A DNA stretch of 64,000 bases from Palsa-459 sp963841965 (GCA_963841965.1 CAWJES010000010.1:248001-312000); one strand, 5' to 3'. Shown: positions 1 through 8,528, counted from the first letter of the stretch. Translations and numbers: made by a program. Notes: generated from the letters alone by a model not told the origin.

Positions 1-1021
1 GTCAGCTCCCGGCCGATCACGACGTCGGCCTGCGGACCGCCGGCGATCGCCGTCGCCACGGACTCGTCGATCGTCCCGCCCACCGCGATGATCCCGCCGA
101 ACGCGCTCGTCTCGTCCACCTCGAGCGCCCTGCGGAACACGTCGGTCAGGTCGCTCCCGACCGCCGCACCGCAGGCGTTGGCGTGCTTCATGATCGCGAC
201 AGCCGACAGGGAGGAGTCCGCCGCGAGCTCGAACACGAGGCGCCATGCCGCGTCCGCGTCGAACAGGTTGAGGTAGCTGAGCGCGGTGCCGGCGTGCTGG
301 ACAACGGTGTCCCAGAAGGAGGGGAGCCCCTCGATCTCGTACCGGGCGCCGCGCTGGTGCGGGTTCTCGCCGTAGCGGAGCGACTGGGCGCGCACCAGGG
401 TCAGGTGCACCGAATCGGGGAGTGCTCGGTCGTCCGAGCCGGCCTCGTCGGCGACGGTCTCGATGCCGACACCGTTGCTGTCGAACCACGCCACGATCGC
501 CGCGTCGTACGCGGCCGTGTGGGCGAACGCCTTGCGGGCGAGCGCGCGGCGAGTGACCGCCGTCAGGGCGGAGAATTCCGGCGCAGCTCGGCGAGCACGG
601 CGTCATAGTCCTGCGGATCCACGACGATCCCGACGTGCGCGTGGTTCTTCGCAGCCGCTCGCACCATGGTCGGTCCGCCGACGTCGATCAGCTCGATCGA
701 CGGGTCCGACCGGAAGGGGTAGAGGTTGCACACGACCAGGTCGATGGGCGTGATCCCCTGCTCCGCGAGGTCGGCGAGGTGCTCTGCCTTGGACAGGTCG
801 GCGAGGATCCCGCCGTGGAGCTTCGGGTGCAGGGTCTTCACCCGGCCCGAGAGCATCTCGGGCGACCCCGTCAGCGCAGCGACATCGACGTGGTCGATCC
901 CCGCCTCGGTGAGTGCGGCCGACGTCCCGCCGGACGCGATGATCTCGAAGCCGAGGTCAGCGAGGCCCTGTGCGAAGGGGACGAGCCCCTCCTTGTCCCA
1001 GACGCTCAGTAGGGCTCTCAT
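1..1021 (-). CDS. purH: PurH, bifunctional AICAR transformylase/IMP cyclohydrolase (partial, frameshifted)
   Basis: PurH catalyses the last two steps of IMP synthesis: formylation of AICAR, then ring closure. The N-terminal cyclohydrolase (MGS-like) domain reads from ATG 1021 (MRALLSVWDKEGLVPFA, SGGTSAALTEAG, SGRVKTLHPKLHGGIL). The reading frame then breaks near position 580 at ELRR: the original frame stops at 563, while the adjacent frame continues as EFSALTAVTRRALARKAFAH and on to the transformylase motif KHANACG and the window edge. Adding one G at CGG-AATTC restores LRREFSAL, so this is a one-base deletion. The C-terminal third lies outside the window (about 340 of roughly 520 residues are present). 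The start overlaps the purN stop by 4 nt. Family identity is secure. Whether the frameshift is real or a sequence error is not decidable here, though an error is more likely because both halves look intact. Confidence 0.93.
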
Positions 1022-1635
1022 CGTGGTTCCTCTCGTGCCGGACGCTCGAGCGTCGCGGGCTCTTGGCCTCGCGCCAGCGCGGCGCGGACCATCAGGATGG
1101 TGAAGGGGTACAGCTTTCGCTCGACGATCTTGATGCGCTCCTGCAGGGTGTCCTCGTCGTCGCCATCCAGGACCGGCACCGTCTCCTGGCTGATGATCGG
1201 CCCGTCGTCGAGCACCTCGGTGGCCACGTGCACGGTGCATCCCGTCACCTCGTCGCCTGCCGCGAGGGTGTCGCGCACCGCGTGCCAGCCCTTGTGCGCC
1301 GGCAGCAGCGCAGGGTGGGTGTTGAGGACCCGCCCCTCGAACTGCTCGAAGAAGGACGGGGCGAGGATCGTTCCGAATCCCGACATGCAGACCAGGTCCA
1401 CGGATCGTTCCACGAGTGCCCGGTTCAGCGCGGCGGTGTACCCCTCGCGGTCGAAGTCGCGGGTGAAGCCCCCGAACTCGCGGCGGTCGACGAGCACGGC
1501 GTCGACCCCGGCGCGGGCGGCGACGATGAGCCCTCGGCAGCTGCGGTCCGCCGCGACGACGCTCACGGGAACCTCGGCCTCCAAGATGGCCTCGAGGATC
1601 GTCCCTGCCCCCGAGACGAGGACGGCGGTGCCCAT
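1018..1635 (-). CDS. purN: Phosphoribosylglycinamide formyltransferase PurN
   Basis: Transfers a formyl group from 10-formyl-tetrahydrofolate to GAR in purine synthesis. The 205-residue protein has the formyltransferase Asn-x-His motif in LNTHPALLPAHKG and the catalytic aspartate region in GCTVHVATEVLDDGPIISQ. The phosphate-binding loop reads VSGAGTILEAI, with Ile where the E. coli enzyme has Asn. As I recall the family, actinobacterial PurN proteins also depart from Asn here, and the tail DGDDEDTLQERIKIVERK matches that group. It lies 10 nt after sucD and its ATGA stop couples it to purH, as expected for a purine gene pair. Confidence 0.95.
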   Translation of the reverse strand: MGTAVLVSGAGTILEAILEAEVPVSVVAADRSCRGLIVAARAGVDAVLVDRREFGGFTRDFDREGYTAALNRALVERSVDLVCMSGFGTILAPSFFEQFEGRVLNTHPALLPAHKGWHAVRDTLAAGDEVTGCTVHVATEVLDDGPIISQETVPVLDGDDEDTLQERIKIVERKLYPFTILMVRAALARGQEPATLERPAREEPR

Positions 1636-1645
1636 CGTTTCGGAG

Positions 1646-2530
1646 CTAGAGGCTGCGAACGATGTCGACCATCCGCTCGCCAGCCTCGGTGGGATTCCTC
1701 GTGACGCTCACTCCGGCCGCGGTCAGCGCCTCCATCTTCGCCTGCGCCGTCCCCTTTGACCCCGAGATGATCGCCCCGGCGTGCCCCATCTTGCGGCCGG
1801 GGGGCGCGGTGACGCCCGCGACGTACGCGACGACGGGCTTCGACATGTGCGCGCTGATCCAGGTCGCCGCGCGCTCCTCCTCGGAGCCCCCGATCTCGCC
1901 GATCATCATCACGGCACGTGTCTCGGGGTCGGCCTCGAAGGCTGCGAGGCAGTCGATGAAGTTGGTCCCGGGCACCGGGTCGCCGCCGATGCCGACGCAC
2001 GTGGTCTGGCCGACACCCTGGGCGCTGAGCTCGTGGAGGGCCTGGTAGGTGAGCGTCCCGGAGCGCGAGACGATCCCGACCGGCCCGCCTGCGAGCGCGA
2101 TATCGCCCGACGTGATGCCGATGTTGCACTTGCCGGGGCTGATGATCCCCGGGCAGTTCGGCCCGAGCAACCGGGTGCCGGGGAAGTCCTCGACGAGGAC
2201 GTTGTAGCAGCGGGCCTCGTCGTGGGCGGGAATCCCCTCGGTGATGCACACCACGAACGAGATCCCCGCCGCGGCGGCCTCGAGGATCGCCGCGGTCGCG
2301 AACTTCGGTGGCACGCTCACGAAGGAGGCGGTCGCCCCGGTCGCCTCGACGGCATCGGCGACCGAGTCGAAGACGGGGATGCCCTCGACGTCCTGACCGC
2401 CCTTGCCGGGCGTGACCCCGCCGACGACCTGCGTGCCGTAGTCGCGGTTGCGCAGGCCGTGGAAGCGGCCCTGGCCTCCGGTCAGGCCCTGCACGATCAC
2501 CTTGGTGCTCTCGTCTACGAAGATGCTCAT
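1646..2530 (-). CDS. sucD: Succinyl-CoA synthetase alpha subunit
   Basis: Alpha subunit of the TCA-cycle enzyme that interconverts succinyl-CoA and succinate with nucleotide phosphorylation. It carries the CoA-binding Rossmann start (VIVQGLTGGQGRFHGL, VGGVTPGKGG), LLGPNCPGIISPG, and the phospho-histidine motif GHAGAI near residue 248. The 294-residue length is normal. It starts 5 nt after the sucC stop, so the two subunits are co-translated. The upstream neighbour is a cobalamin-binding mutase subunit, which suggests supply of succinyl-CoA from methylmalonyl-CoA. Confidence 0.97.
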   Translation of the reverse strand: MSIFVDESTKVIVQGLTGGQGRFHGLRNRDYGTQVVGGVTPGKGGQDVEGIPVFDSVADAVEATGATASFVSVPPKFATAAILEAAAAGISFVVCITEGIPAHDEARCYNVLVEDFPGTRLLGPNCPGIISPGKCNIGITSGDIALAGGPVGIVSRSGTLTYQALHELSAQGVGQTTCVGIGGDPVPGTNFIDCLAAFEADPETRAVMMIGEIGGSEEERAATWISAHMSKPVVAYVAGVTAPPGRKMGHAGAIISGSKGTAQAKMEALTAAGVSVTRNPTEAGERMVDIVRSL

Positions 2531-2535
2531 GACCC

Positions 2536-3678
2536 TCAGCTCCCCGCGAGCGCGACGGCGCGCTTCGCAGCTTCGACCATGGTGGGCAGCGCCACCAGGC
2601 GTTCCGACAGATGCGGCTCCAGGATCGCCCGGCCGGCGACCGCGTTGGTCCCGTCGAGGCGCAGCACGATGGGCGCCGCGATATGGACGCGTTCGAGCGC
2701 CTCGAGGACGCCCTTCGCGACCTCATCGACCCGGGTGATCCCGCCGAAGATGTTGACGAAGATGGCCTTGACCTTGGGATCGGAGTTGATGACCTCCAGG
2801 GCTGCGGCCATGACATCGGCGTTCGCGCCGCCCCCAATGTCGAGGAAGTTGGCGGCCGAGCCCCCGACCTGGTTCACGACGTCCAGGGTGCTCATGGCGA
2901 GCCCAGCGCCGTTGGCGATGATGCCGACGGAGCCGTCGAGGCCGATGTAGTTGAGACCCTTCTCCTTCGCGAGCTGCTCGCGGGGGTCCTCCGTCTCGGT
3001 GGCGGAGAACTCCGCCCACTCCGGGTGGCGGAAGGTCGCGTTCTCATCGAGCGTGACCTTGGCGTCGAGGGCGTGCACCCGCCCGTCGGTCGTGAGGATC
3101 AGGGGGTTGATCTCGGCAAGGTCGCAGTCGCCCTCCACGTAGCAGGTGTAGAGCTTGACCAGCAGCTCGGACGCTTGCTCGCGGGCCGCCTCGTCGAGCT
3201 CCGCCTCATCGACCCACTTGCGCGCGGCCTCGAGGCTGAGGCCTCGGACCGGGTCGATGGCGATCCGGGCGATCGCGTCTGGGTTGTTGGCCGCGACCTC
3301 CTCGATCTCGACCCCGCCCTCCGAGGAGAGCATCCCGAGGTGCACCTTGTTCGGCCGGTCGAGCGTGAAGCTCGCGTAGTACTCCGAGGCGATGTCGCTC
3401 GCGTTCTCGACCCAGATCCGCCGCACGACGTGGCCCTTGATGTCCATGCCGAGGATCGCTCCAGCGTGCGTGCGCACCTCGTCCGCGTTCGATGCGAGCT
3501 TGATGCCACCCGCCTTGCCGCGGCCCCCGACCTTGACCTGGGCCTTGACGACGACCGGGTATCCGGCCGACTCCGCGACGGCGACGGCCTCGTCGACCGT
3601 CTCGGCGACGCCACCGGGTGACACCGGGATGCCGAATCTCGCAAAGTACTGCTTGCCCTGGTATTCGAACAGGTCCAC
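2536..3678 (-). CDS. sucC: Succinyl-CoA synthetase beta subunit (ADP/GDP-forming)
   Basis: Beta subunit, bearing the ATP-grasp nucleotide-binding half and the C-terminal ligase domain. It begins (V)DLFEYQGKQYFARFGIPVS and has the ATP-grasp strand VVVKAQVKVGGRGKAGGIKL, the Mg-binding EINPLI, and the C-terminal GSVGIIANGAGLAM and NIFGGITR. The start is the GTG at 3678, because AAGGAG lies 6 nt upstream and homology begins at the next residue. The upstream extension of the open frame is not conserved. This gives 380 residues, which is normal. It is followed immediately by sucD. Confidence 0.96.
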   Translation of the reverse strand: MDLFEYQGKQYFARFGIPVSPGGVAETVDEAVAVAESAGYPVVVKAQVKVGGRGKAGGIKLASNADEVRTHAGAILGMDIKGHVVRRIWVENASDIASEYYASFTLDRPNKVHLGMLSSEGGVEIEEVAANNPDAIARIAIDPVRGLSLEAARKWVDEAELDEAAREQASELLVKLYTCYVEGDCDLAEINPLILTTDGRVHALDAKVTLDENATFRHPEWAEFSATETEDPREQLAKEKGLNYIGLDGSVGIIANGAGLAMSTLDVVNQVGGSAANFLDIGGGANADVMAAALEVINSDPKVKAIFVNIFGGITRVDEVAKGVLEALERVHIAAPIVLRLDGTNAVAGRAILEPHLSERLVALPTMVEAAKRAVALAGS

Positions 3679-3701
3679 GGGGTCTCCTTGTTGCTTCGGT
3701 T

Positions 3702-4115
3702 CTAGGCGCTCGCCGTGTCGAGGGCGTCGAGCCGCTCCTCGAGCCACGAGCCGATTTCGTTCAGGGGTGCGCCGGGGGTGAACACGCGGGCCACACCCGC
3801 AGCCTCGAGCACGGCGATGTCCGCATCGGGGATGATCCCGCCGACGAGGACGACGACGTCGTCGCGGCCGGCGCTCGCGAGCTCGTCGATGACCCGGGGG
3901 ACCAAGGTGAGGTGCGCCCCGCTCAGCAGGGACAGCCCCAGCGCGTCGGCATCCTCCTGGACCACCGCGGCGGCGATCTGCTCAGGCGTCTGGTGCAGGC
4001 CGGTGTAGACGACCTCGAAACCGTGGTCCCGAAGGGCCCGCGCGATCACCTTGGCGCCCCGATCGTGGCCGTCGAGGCCGGGCTTTGCGACCACGACGCG
4101 GTAAGGGCGGTGCAC
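3702..4115 (-). CDS. Stand-alone cobalamin-binding subunit of methylmalonyl-CoA mutase type
   Basis: A 137-residue B12-binding domain. It has the base-off/His-on motif GLDGHDRG (DxHxxG) close to the N-terminus, then LGLSLLSGAHLTL and VLVGGIIPDADI, as in the small subunits of two-part acyl-CoA mutases. It would bind adenosylcobalamin for a separate catalytic TIM-barrel subunit, which is not in this window. The GTG at 4115 gives the start HRPYRVVVAKPGLDGHD. The open frame continues far upstream but is only antisense to ubiA there. The neighbour sucCD fits the route propionyl-CoA to methylmalonyl-CoA to succinyl-CoA. Ethylmalonyl- or isobutyryl-CoA mutase subunits are alternatives. Confidence 0.87.
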   Translation of the reverse strand: MHRPYRVVVAKPGLDGHDRGAKVIARALRDHGFEVVYTGLHQTPEQIAAAVVQEDADALGLSLLSGAHLTLVPRVIDELASAGRDDVVVLVGGIIPDADIAVLEAAGVARVFTPGAPLNEIGSWLEERLDALDTASA

Positions 4116-4187
4116 GGCGCCAAAGCATAGGGCCACGAGAGGAGGCCCTTCGACGGCCCCAGGAGGGACAACTAGCGTTGGCGCATC

Positions 4188-5123
4188 GTGCGAGACCCCT
4201 CCGCTGGCAGACTCCCCGTGCCCGCCGACAACCCGTCGGGCGGCGGCGTGGCCCGGCACCTGCTGCGGGGGATGCGGCCGCGGCAGTGGATCAAGAATCT
4301 CCTCGTCGTCCTCGCCCCCGCGGCTGCCGGCGAGGCCTTCCACCTCGGGATCGCCCTCCGCACGGGCGTCGCGTTCATCGCCTTGTGCCTCGCAGCCTCG
4401 GGCACCTACCTGCTCAACGACATCCGCGACGTGGAGGCCGACCGGCTCCATCCGCAGAAGCGCTCGCGACCCGTCGCCTCGGGATCGCTCCCCATCGGCG
4501 TCGCCGCGGTCGCTGCCGTGGTCCTGCTCGCCGCTGGCATCGGCATCGGGGCGGCGCTCGAGTGGCGGCTGGGCCTGGTCGTGGCCCTCTACGTGGCCGA
4601 GACCGTGTCCTACTCGTTCGGGGTGAAGAACATCCCGGTCATCGAGCTGGGATTCGTGGCGGCCGGATTCGTGCTCCGGGCGATCGCGGGGGGCGTCGCG
4701 ACGAACCTGCCGCTTTCGTCGTGGTTCCTCGTGGTCATCTCCTTCGGCGCGCTGTTCGTCGTCGTGGGCAAGCGGCTCGCCGAATTCCACCACTTGGGCG
4801 AGGATGCCGGGAGCCACCGCCAGGTCCTGACCACCTACACCGAGACGTTCCTCGACTCCGCGCTCGTGCTCTGCGCGGGAGTGACGGTCACGGCGTACTG
4901 CCTGTGGGCGCTCGATGCGGACGACAACCTGAACCTCGTGCGCCATTCGCAGATCTGGATCGAGCTGTCGGTGATCCCCGTCGTCCTCGGGGTCCTGTAC
5001 GTCCTGCTGCAGTTGAGCGCAGGGCGAGGCGGCGCGCCCGAGGACCTCGTCCTCAAGGACCGGACCGTCCAGTCGCTGGGCGTTGCGCTCGCGATCTGCG
5101 TCGCGATCGGGGTGTACGGGTGA
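4188..5123 (+). CDS. ubiA: Decaprenyl-phosphate phosphoribosyltransferase, UbiA family
   Basis: Membrane prenyltransferase that attaches phosphoribose from PRPP to decaprenyl phosphate, the first committed step towards decaprenyl-phosphoryl-arabinose. About nine hydrophobic helices are visible. The Mg-binding motif is NDIRDVEADRLHPQKRSRP, and RPRQWIKNLLVVLAP and LRAIAGGVATNLPLSSWFL closely resemble the mycobacterial enzyme Rv3806c. The 311-residue length fits. The GTG at 4188 is the longest plausible start. An AGGAGG at 4161-4166 is rather distant, so an internal GTG at 4218 is also possible. Its stop overlaps the dprE1 start by 4 nt. Confidence 0.92.
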   Translation: MRDPSAGRLPVPADNPSGGGVARHLLRGMRPRQWIKNLLVVLAPAAAGEAFHLGIALRTGVAFIALCLAASGTYLLNDIRDVEADRLHPQKRSRPVASGSLPIGVAAVAAVVLLAAGIGIGAALEWRLGLVVALYVAETVSYSFGVKNIPVIELGFVAAGFVLRAIAGGVATNLPLSSWFLVVISFGALFVVVGKRLAEFHHLGEDAGSHRQVLTTYTETFLDSALVLCAGVTVTAYCLWALDADDNLNLVRHSQIWIELSVIPVVLGVLYVLLQLSAGRGGAPEDLVLKDRTVQSLGVALAICVAIGVYG

Positions 5124-6463
5124 GGCCGTTCTCCGGATGGGGGCGCACCCAGCCCTCGTTCGCCGCCTCGGTCACACCGGCGTCAGAGGCGGATGTCGCG
5201 GACATCCTCGATCGGTCGACGGCAGGGGTGATCGCGAGGGGGCTCGGTCGGTCGTACGGCGACGCCGCCCAGGTCGCCGGGGGCACCGTCGTGGACACGA
5301 GCGGCTTCGCGCGGATCGGCTCGATCGACGAGGGAAGTGGCGAGGTGACCGTTGGTGCCGGCGTCTCCATCGACCGCCTCCTCGCCCGCTCGATCCCCGC
5401 CGGCTGGTTCGTCTCGGTGACCCCCGGGACGAGGCAGGTGACCGTCGGGGGCGCCATCGCGGCCGACGTCCACGGCAAGAACCACCACCGTGACGGCGGC
5501 TTCTGCTCGAACGTCACGGCGATGCGGCTCGTCGCCCCGACGGGGGCCCGGACGGTGGGTCCGACCTCGGACCCACGGATCTTCTGGGGGACCGCAGGGG
5601 CGATGGGGCTCACCGGGATCGTGACCGAGGCGACCCTGCAGCTCATGCCGATCGAGACCGACCAGGTGGTGGTGGACACCGACCGGTTCGCCAATCTCGA
5701 CGACGTGATGGCGTCGATGGTGGCCGGCGATGCCCAGTTCCGATACTCGGTGGCCTGGGTCGACTGCATGACGACCGGGGCGAACATGGGACGTGCGATC
5801 CTGACCCGTGGCGATCACGCCCGCCGCGACGACCTGCCGGTCAACCTGCGCGTGCGGCCCCGCGAGGCGCCGAGCTCGCCGAAGCTGCGGGTGCCGATCA
5901 CCGCGCCGGGCGGGCTCCTCAACCGGGCGTCGGTCCGTGCATTCAACGAGGCGTGGTTCCGCAGGGCGCCCAAGCGGCGCGTCGGCGAGCTCCAGGGGAT
6001 CGGCGCCTTCTTCCACCCCCTCGACGGCGTCTCAGACTGGAACCGCCTCTACGGCCCTCGCGGGTTCCTGCAGTACCAGTTCGCCGTCCCCGACGACGCC
6101 GGCGAGACCGTGCGCCACGCCATCGAGCTGCTCAGCGGGAGTGGCGTTGCGAGCTTCCTCGCGGTCTTGAAGCGCTTCGGGCCCGCGGACCCCGGCCCCC
6201 TGTCCTTCCCCATCGAGGGCTGGACCCTGGCCCTCGACCTCCCGGTCGGTCCCCCGCAGCTCCCCGGGGTGCTGGATCGCCTCGACGACCTCGTCGCGGG
6301 CTCGCGGGGGCGCGTCTACCTGGCAAAGGACTCGCGCCTCGATCCGCGGCACCTTCCCGTGATGTACCCCCGGTTGGGCGAGGTGGCCGACCTCCGAGCC
6401 ACGCTCGACCCCGCAGGGGTCCTCTCCAGCGACCTCGCCCGACGCCTCGGCGTCGGCGACTGA
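5120..6463 (+). CDS. dprE1: Decaprenylphosphoryl-beta-D-ribose 2'-oxidase DprE1
   Basis: FAD flavoprotein that oxidises decaprenyl-phosphoryl-ribose to the 2'-keto intermediate, acting with DprE2. The 447-residue sequence shows the FAD-binding PCMH domain (GLGRSYGDAAQ, ADVHGKNHHRDGGF) and the C-terminal substrate domain ending LAKDSRLDPRHLPVMYPR. In the region equivalent to mycobacterial GWNICVDFP the sequence is GWTLALDLP, so residue 371 is Ala where M. tuberculosis has Cys387, the covalent benzothiazinone target. The start is the GTG at 5120, coupled by GTGA to the ubiA stop. It is followed 9 nt later by dprE2. Confidence 0.94.
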   Translation: MRPFSGWGRTQPSFAASVTPASEADVADILDRSTAGVIARGLGRSYGDAAQVAGGTVVDTSGFARIGSIDEGSGEVTVGAGVSIDRLLARSIPAGWFVSVTPGTRQVTVGGAIAADVHGKNHHRDGGFCSNVTAMRLVAPTGARTVGPTSDPRIFWGTAGAMGLTGIVTEATLQLMPIETDQVVVDTDRFANLDDVMASMVAGDAQFRYSVAWVDCMTTGANMGRAILTRGDHARRDDLPVNLRVRPREAPSSPKLRVPITAPGGLLNRASVRAFNEAWFRRAPKRRVGELQGIGAFFHPLDGVSDWNRLYGPRGFLQYQFAVPDDAGETVRHAIELLSGSGVASFLAVLKRFGPADPGPLSFPIEGWTLALDLPVGPPQLPGVLDRLDDLVAGSRGRVYLAKDSRLDPRHLPVMYPRLGEVADLRATLDPAGVLSSDLARRLGVGD

Positions 6464-6472
6464 AAGGAACCC

Positions 6473-7237
6473 ATGCAGGACGCATTCGGACACCCCCAGC
6501 GCATCGTGGTGCTTGGTGGCACCTCGGACATCGCGCGAGCGATCACCACGAGGCTCTGCAAGGAGCGGGTTCGGACCGTCGTCCTCGCGGGTCGGAGCCC
6601 GTCACTGCTCGCGCGGGCGGCCGAGGAGGCGCACGAGGCTGGTGCGACCGCGGTCGAGGTCGTCCAGTTCGACGCACTCGACCCGAGCAGCGCCGCGGAC
6701 ACCGTGGCCGCATGCCTGGAGGCTGCCGGCGGGACCGTGGACCTCGTCGTGCTTGCCGTCGGCGCCCTGGGCGACCAGCGAGCCGACGAGGACGACGCCT
6801 CGGGGACTCTCGATGTCGTCAACGCGACGTATACGTGGCCGGTCGCCGCGCTGTCGGCGCTGCGGGGTCGGATGGTCGCCCAGGGGACCGGTCGGATCCT
6901 CGTCATCTCCTCGATCGCGGCGGTCCGCGTGCGGCGTGCGAACTACCTCTACTCCGGGGCGAAGGCGGGGCTGGACCGCACGTGCATCGGACTCGCCGAG
7001 TCGCTGCGCGGCACCGGCGTGAGCCTGCAGATCCTCCGACCCACCTTCGTGCGCTCCAAGATGACCGAGGGCATGAAGGTCCAGCCGCTCTCGGCCAGCG
7101 TCGACGAGGTCGCCGACGACGCGGTCACTGGACTCTCGCGCGGCGCCACGGTGATCTGGAGCCCGCCGAAGCTCCGGTTCGTTGCCATCGGGATGCAGGC
7201 GGCGCCCCAGGCGATCTGGCGGCGACTGCCGGCCTAG
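6473..7237 (+). CDS. dprE2: Decaprenylphosphoryl-2-keto-erythro-pentose reductase DprE2
   Basis: Short-chain dehydrogenase that reduces the DprE1 product to decaprenyl-phosphoryl-D-arabinose, the donor for cell-wall arabinan. It has the nucleotide motif VVLGGTSDIARAI, the catalytic Ser in ILVISSIAAV and Tyr/Lys in YLYSGAKAG. The 254-residue length equals that of the mycobacterial enzyme. AAAGGAA lies just upstream of ATG 6473. It is the last gene of the plus-strand cassette, and the next gene is convergent and begins 40 nt away. Confidence 0.94.
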   Translation: MQDAFGHPQRIVVLGGTSDIARAITTRLCKERVRTVVLAGRSPSLLARAAEEAHEAGATAVEVVQFDALDPSSAADTVAACLEAAGGTVDLVVLAVGALGDQRADEDDASGTLDVVNATYTWPVAALSALRGRMVAQGTGRILVISSIAAVRVRRANYLYSGAKAGLDRTCIGLAESLRGTGVSLQILRPTFVRSKMTEGMKVQPLSASVDEVADDAVTGLSRGATVIWSPPKLRFVAIGMQAAPQAIWRRLPA

Positions 7238-7277
7238 CCGCAGGCGCAGCAGGTGACTTCCGCGGAGGGTGTGCCGA

Positions 7278-8528
7278 TCAGGGAAGGGCGGCGATCGGCG
7301 ACGTGTCCGGCGTCGAGCGCGCAGACATCGTGAAGAAGTCCCGGATCCAATAGCTCTCGAAGTACCTGCTGGGGCTCCCGATCATCGTCGGCAGCAGACT
7401 CACGCCGTTGGCGCCTGCGACTGGCGCGTGCTGGGCGCCGGTGTACGTGGAGTACTGCACCCAGTCCGGGTTGATGTCGAGCTCCATCGCGCGCACCGCA
7501 CCCGCCTCTGCGAGCAGGTTCGCCAGCGATGTGATCGCGAGGCTCGGGCCGCCGACGTAGACGAGCGCGCCGTCCTTCGTCTCGCCGATGCCCGACCTCC
7601 ACACGAGGGCACCCCCGCCGAGGGTCGCCCCCCACCGCGAGTTGTCGCTCGCCGAGAGGCCTGCAACCGGCTTGCCGTTGGTGACGATGAGATCGAGGTT
7701 CTGGCGGACGGAGACCACCTGGGGCGTCATGGAGACATCACTGCCCCACGACCCGACCGCGGCAGAACCGTCCTTGTAGATGACCATGGAGGCCGCGCCC
7801 GTGCGCAGCGGCAGGATCATCCTGCCGTCGGTGTAGTACCCGCCGTTGGCGTCCTGCATCCGGAAGCCGGCGTTGAATGCCGCTTCGAGCGAGGCCGACG
7901 CTGCCGGGGTGATCGGCGCCGTGCGCGTGTACGGCCCTCCGCCCGGGATGTAGGAGCCCGAGTACAGCGACGCGCTGAGCAGCTTGGTGTCCATCCACGC
8001 GACGCCGACCACGTAGCTCGTGTGCACCGCATCAGGTCGGACCGTCGTCGTGTAGATGGCCGGCACACCGTTCACGGTCCTGCCGGCCGGGACCCAGACA
8101 CCCTCGCCCGGGAGCCACGCGCCGGCCGGTGAAGGGAGCCGCGCGGGGACCGGGAGGCCGACGGCGGCCGAGCCGGTCGGGACCGTCGGCGTCGTCGAGT
8201 TCGTGAATGCGCTCGCCGGCGGCTTGCCGCCCACCTTCGCGGGATGCAGCCGGTACCACTCGGCCTCCCACCAGTTGACCAGCACGCCGAGACCGTGGTC
8301 ACGGCCCCATTCCGCCGCGCGGGCCGAGTACGTGACGCCGTACGAGGGGTTCACCATCGTCGAGACGAAGCTGACTGAGGTCCAGATGAAGAGGATCGCC
8401 AAGACGAGCAGGACGGACGCGATGATGCGCCGGCGGCGGTAGCGTCGCTGCGTCCGATGCTGCCGGCTCGGGGGACGGCTCGGCGGGGACCGGCGTGGCG
8501 ACTGCGTCGGGGTTCGCGTCGCCACCAC
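7278..8528 (-). CDS. Membrane-anchored phosphodiester glycosidase (NAGPA-type) protein
   Basis: A 416-residue protein with a basic Arg-rich cytoplasmic N-terminus, one membrane helix at about residues 35-57 (IIASVLLVLAILFIW) and a large extracytoplasmic part. The C-terminal half resembles phosphodiester glycosidase/DUF2233 domains (AAFNAGFRMQDANGGYYTDG, DGSAAVGSWGSDV, LGGGALVWRSGIG, AMELDINPDWVQY). Such domains cleave sugar-phosphodiester linkages, and the substrate here is unknown. Two GTG codons compete as start. The one at 8525 sits 5 nt from AGGAG and is better placed than the one at 8528. It is the last gene of the redox cluster and is convergent with dprE2. Confidence 0.78.
   Translation of the reverse strand: MVATRTPTQSPRRSPPSRPPSRQHRTQRRYRRRRIIASVLLVLAILFIWTSVSFVSTMVNPSYGVTYSARAAEWGRDHGLGVLVNWWEAEWYRLHPAKVGGKPPASAFTNSTTPTVPTGSAAVGLPVPARLPSPAGAWLPGEGVWVPAGRTVNGVPAIYTTTVRPDAVHTSYVVGVAWMDTKLLSASLYSGSYIPGGGPYTRTAPITPAASASLEAAFNAGFRMQDANGGYYTDGRMILPLRTGAASMVIYKDGSAAVGSWGSDVSMTPQVVSVRQNLDLIVTNGKPVAGLSASDNSRWGATLGGGALVWRSGIGETKDGALVYVGGPSLAITSLANLLAEAGAVRAMELDINPDWVQYSTYTGAQHAPVAGANGVSLLPTMIGSPSRYFESYWIRDFFTMSARSTPDTSPIAALP

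Noticed and set aside
3702..4946. 414-residue extended frame for the B12-binding protein
   Set aside because: The extra 277 residues lie antisense to ubiA and lack similarity to mutase sequences. GTG 4115 fits the family.
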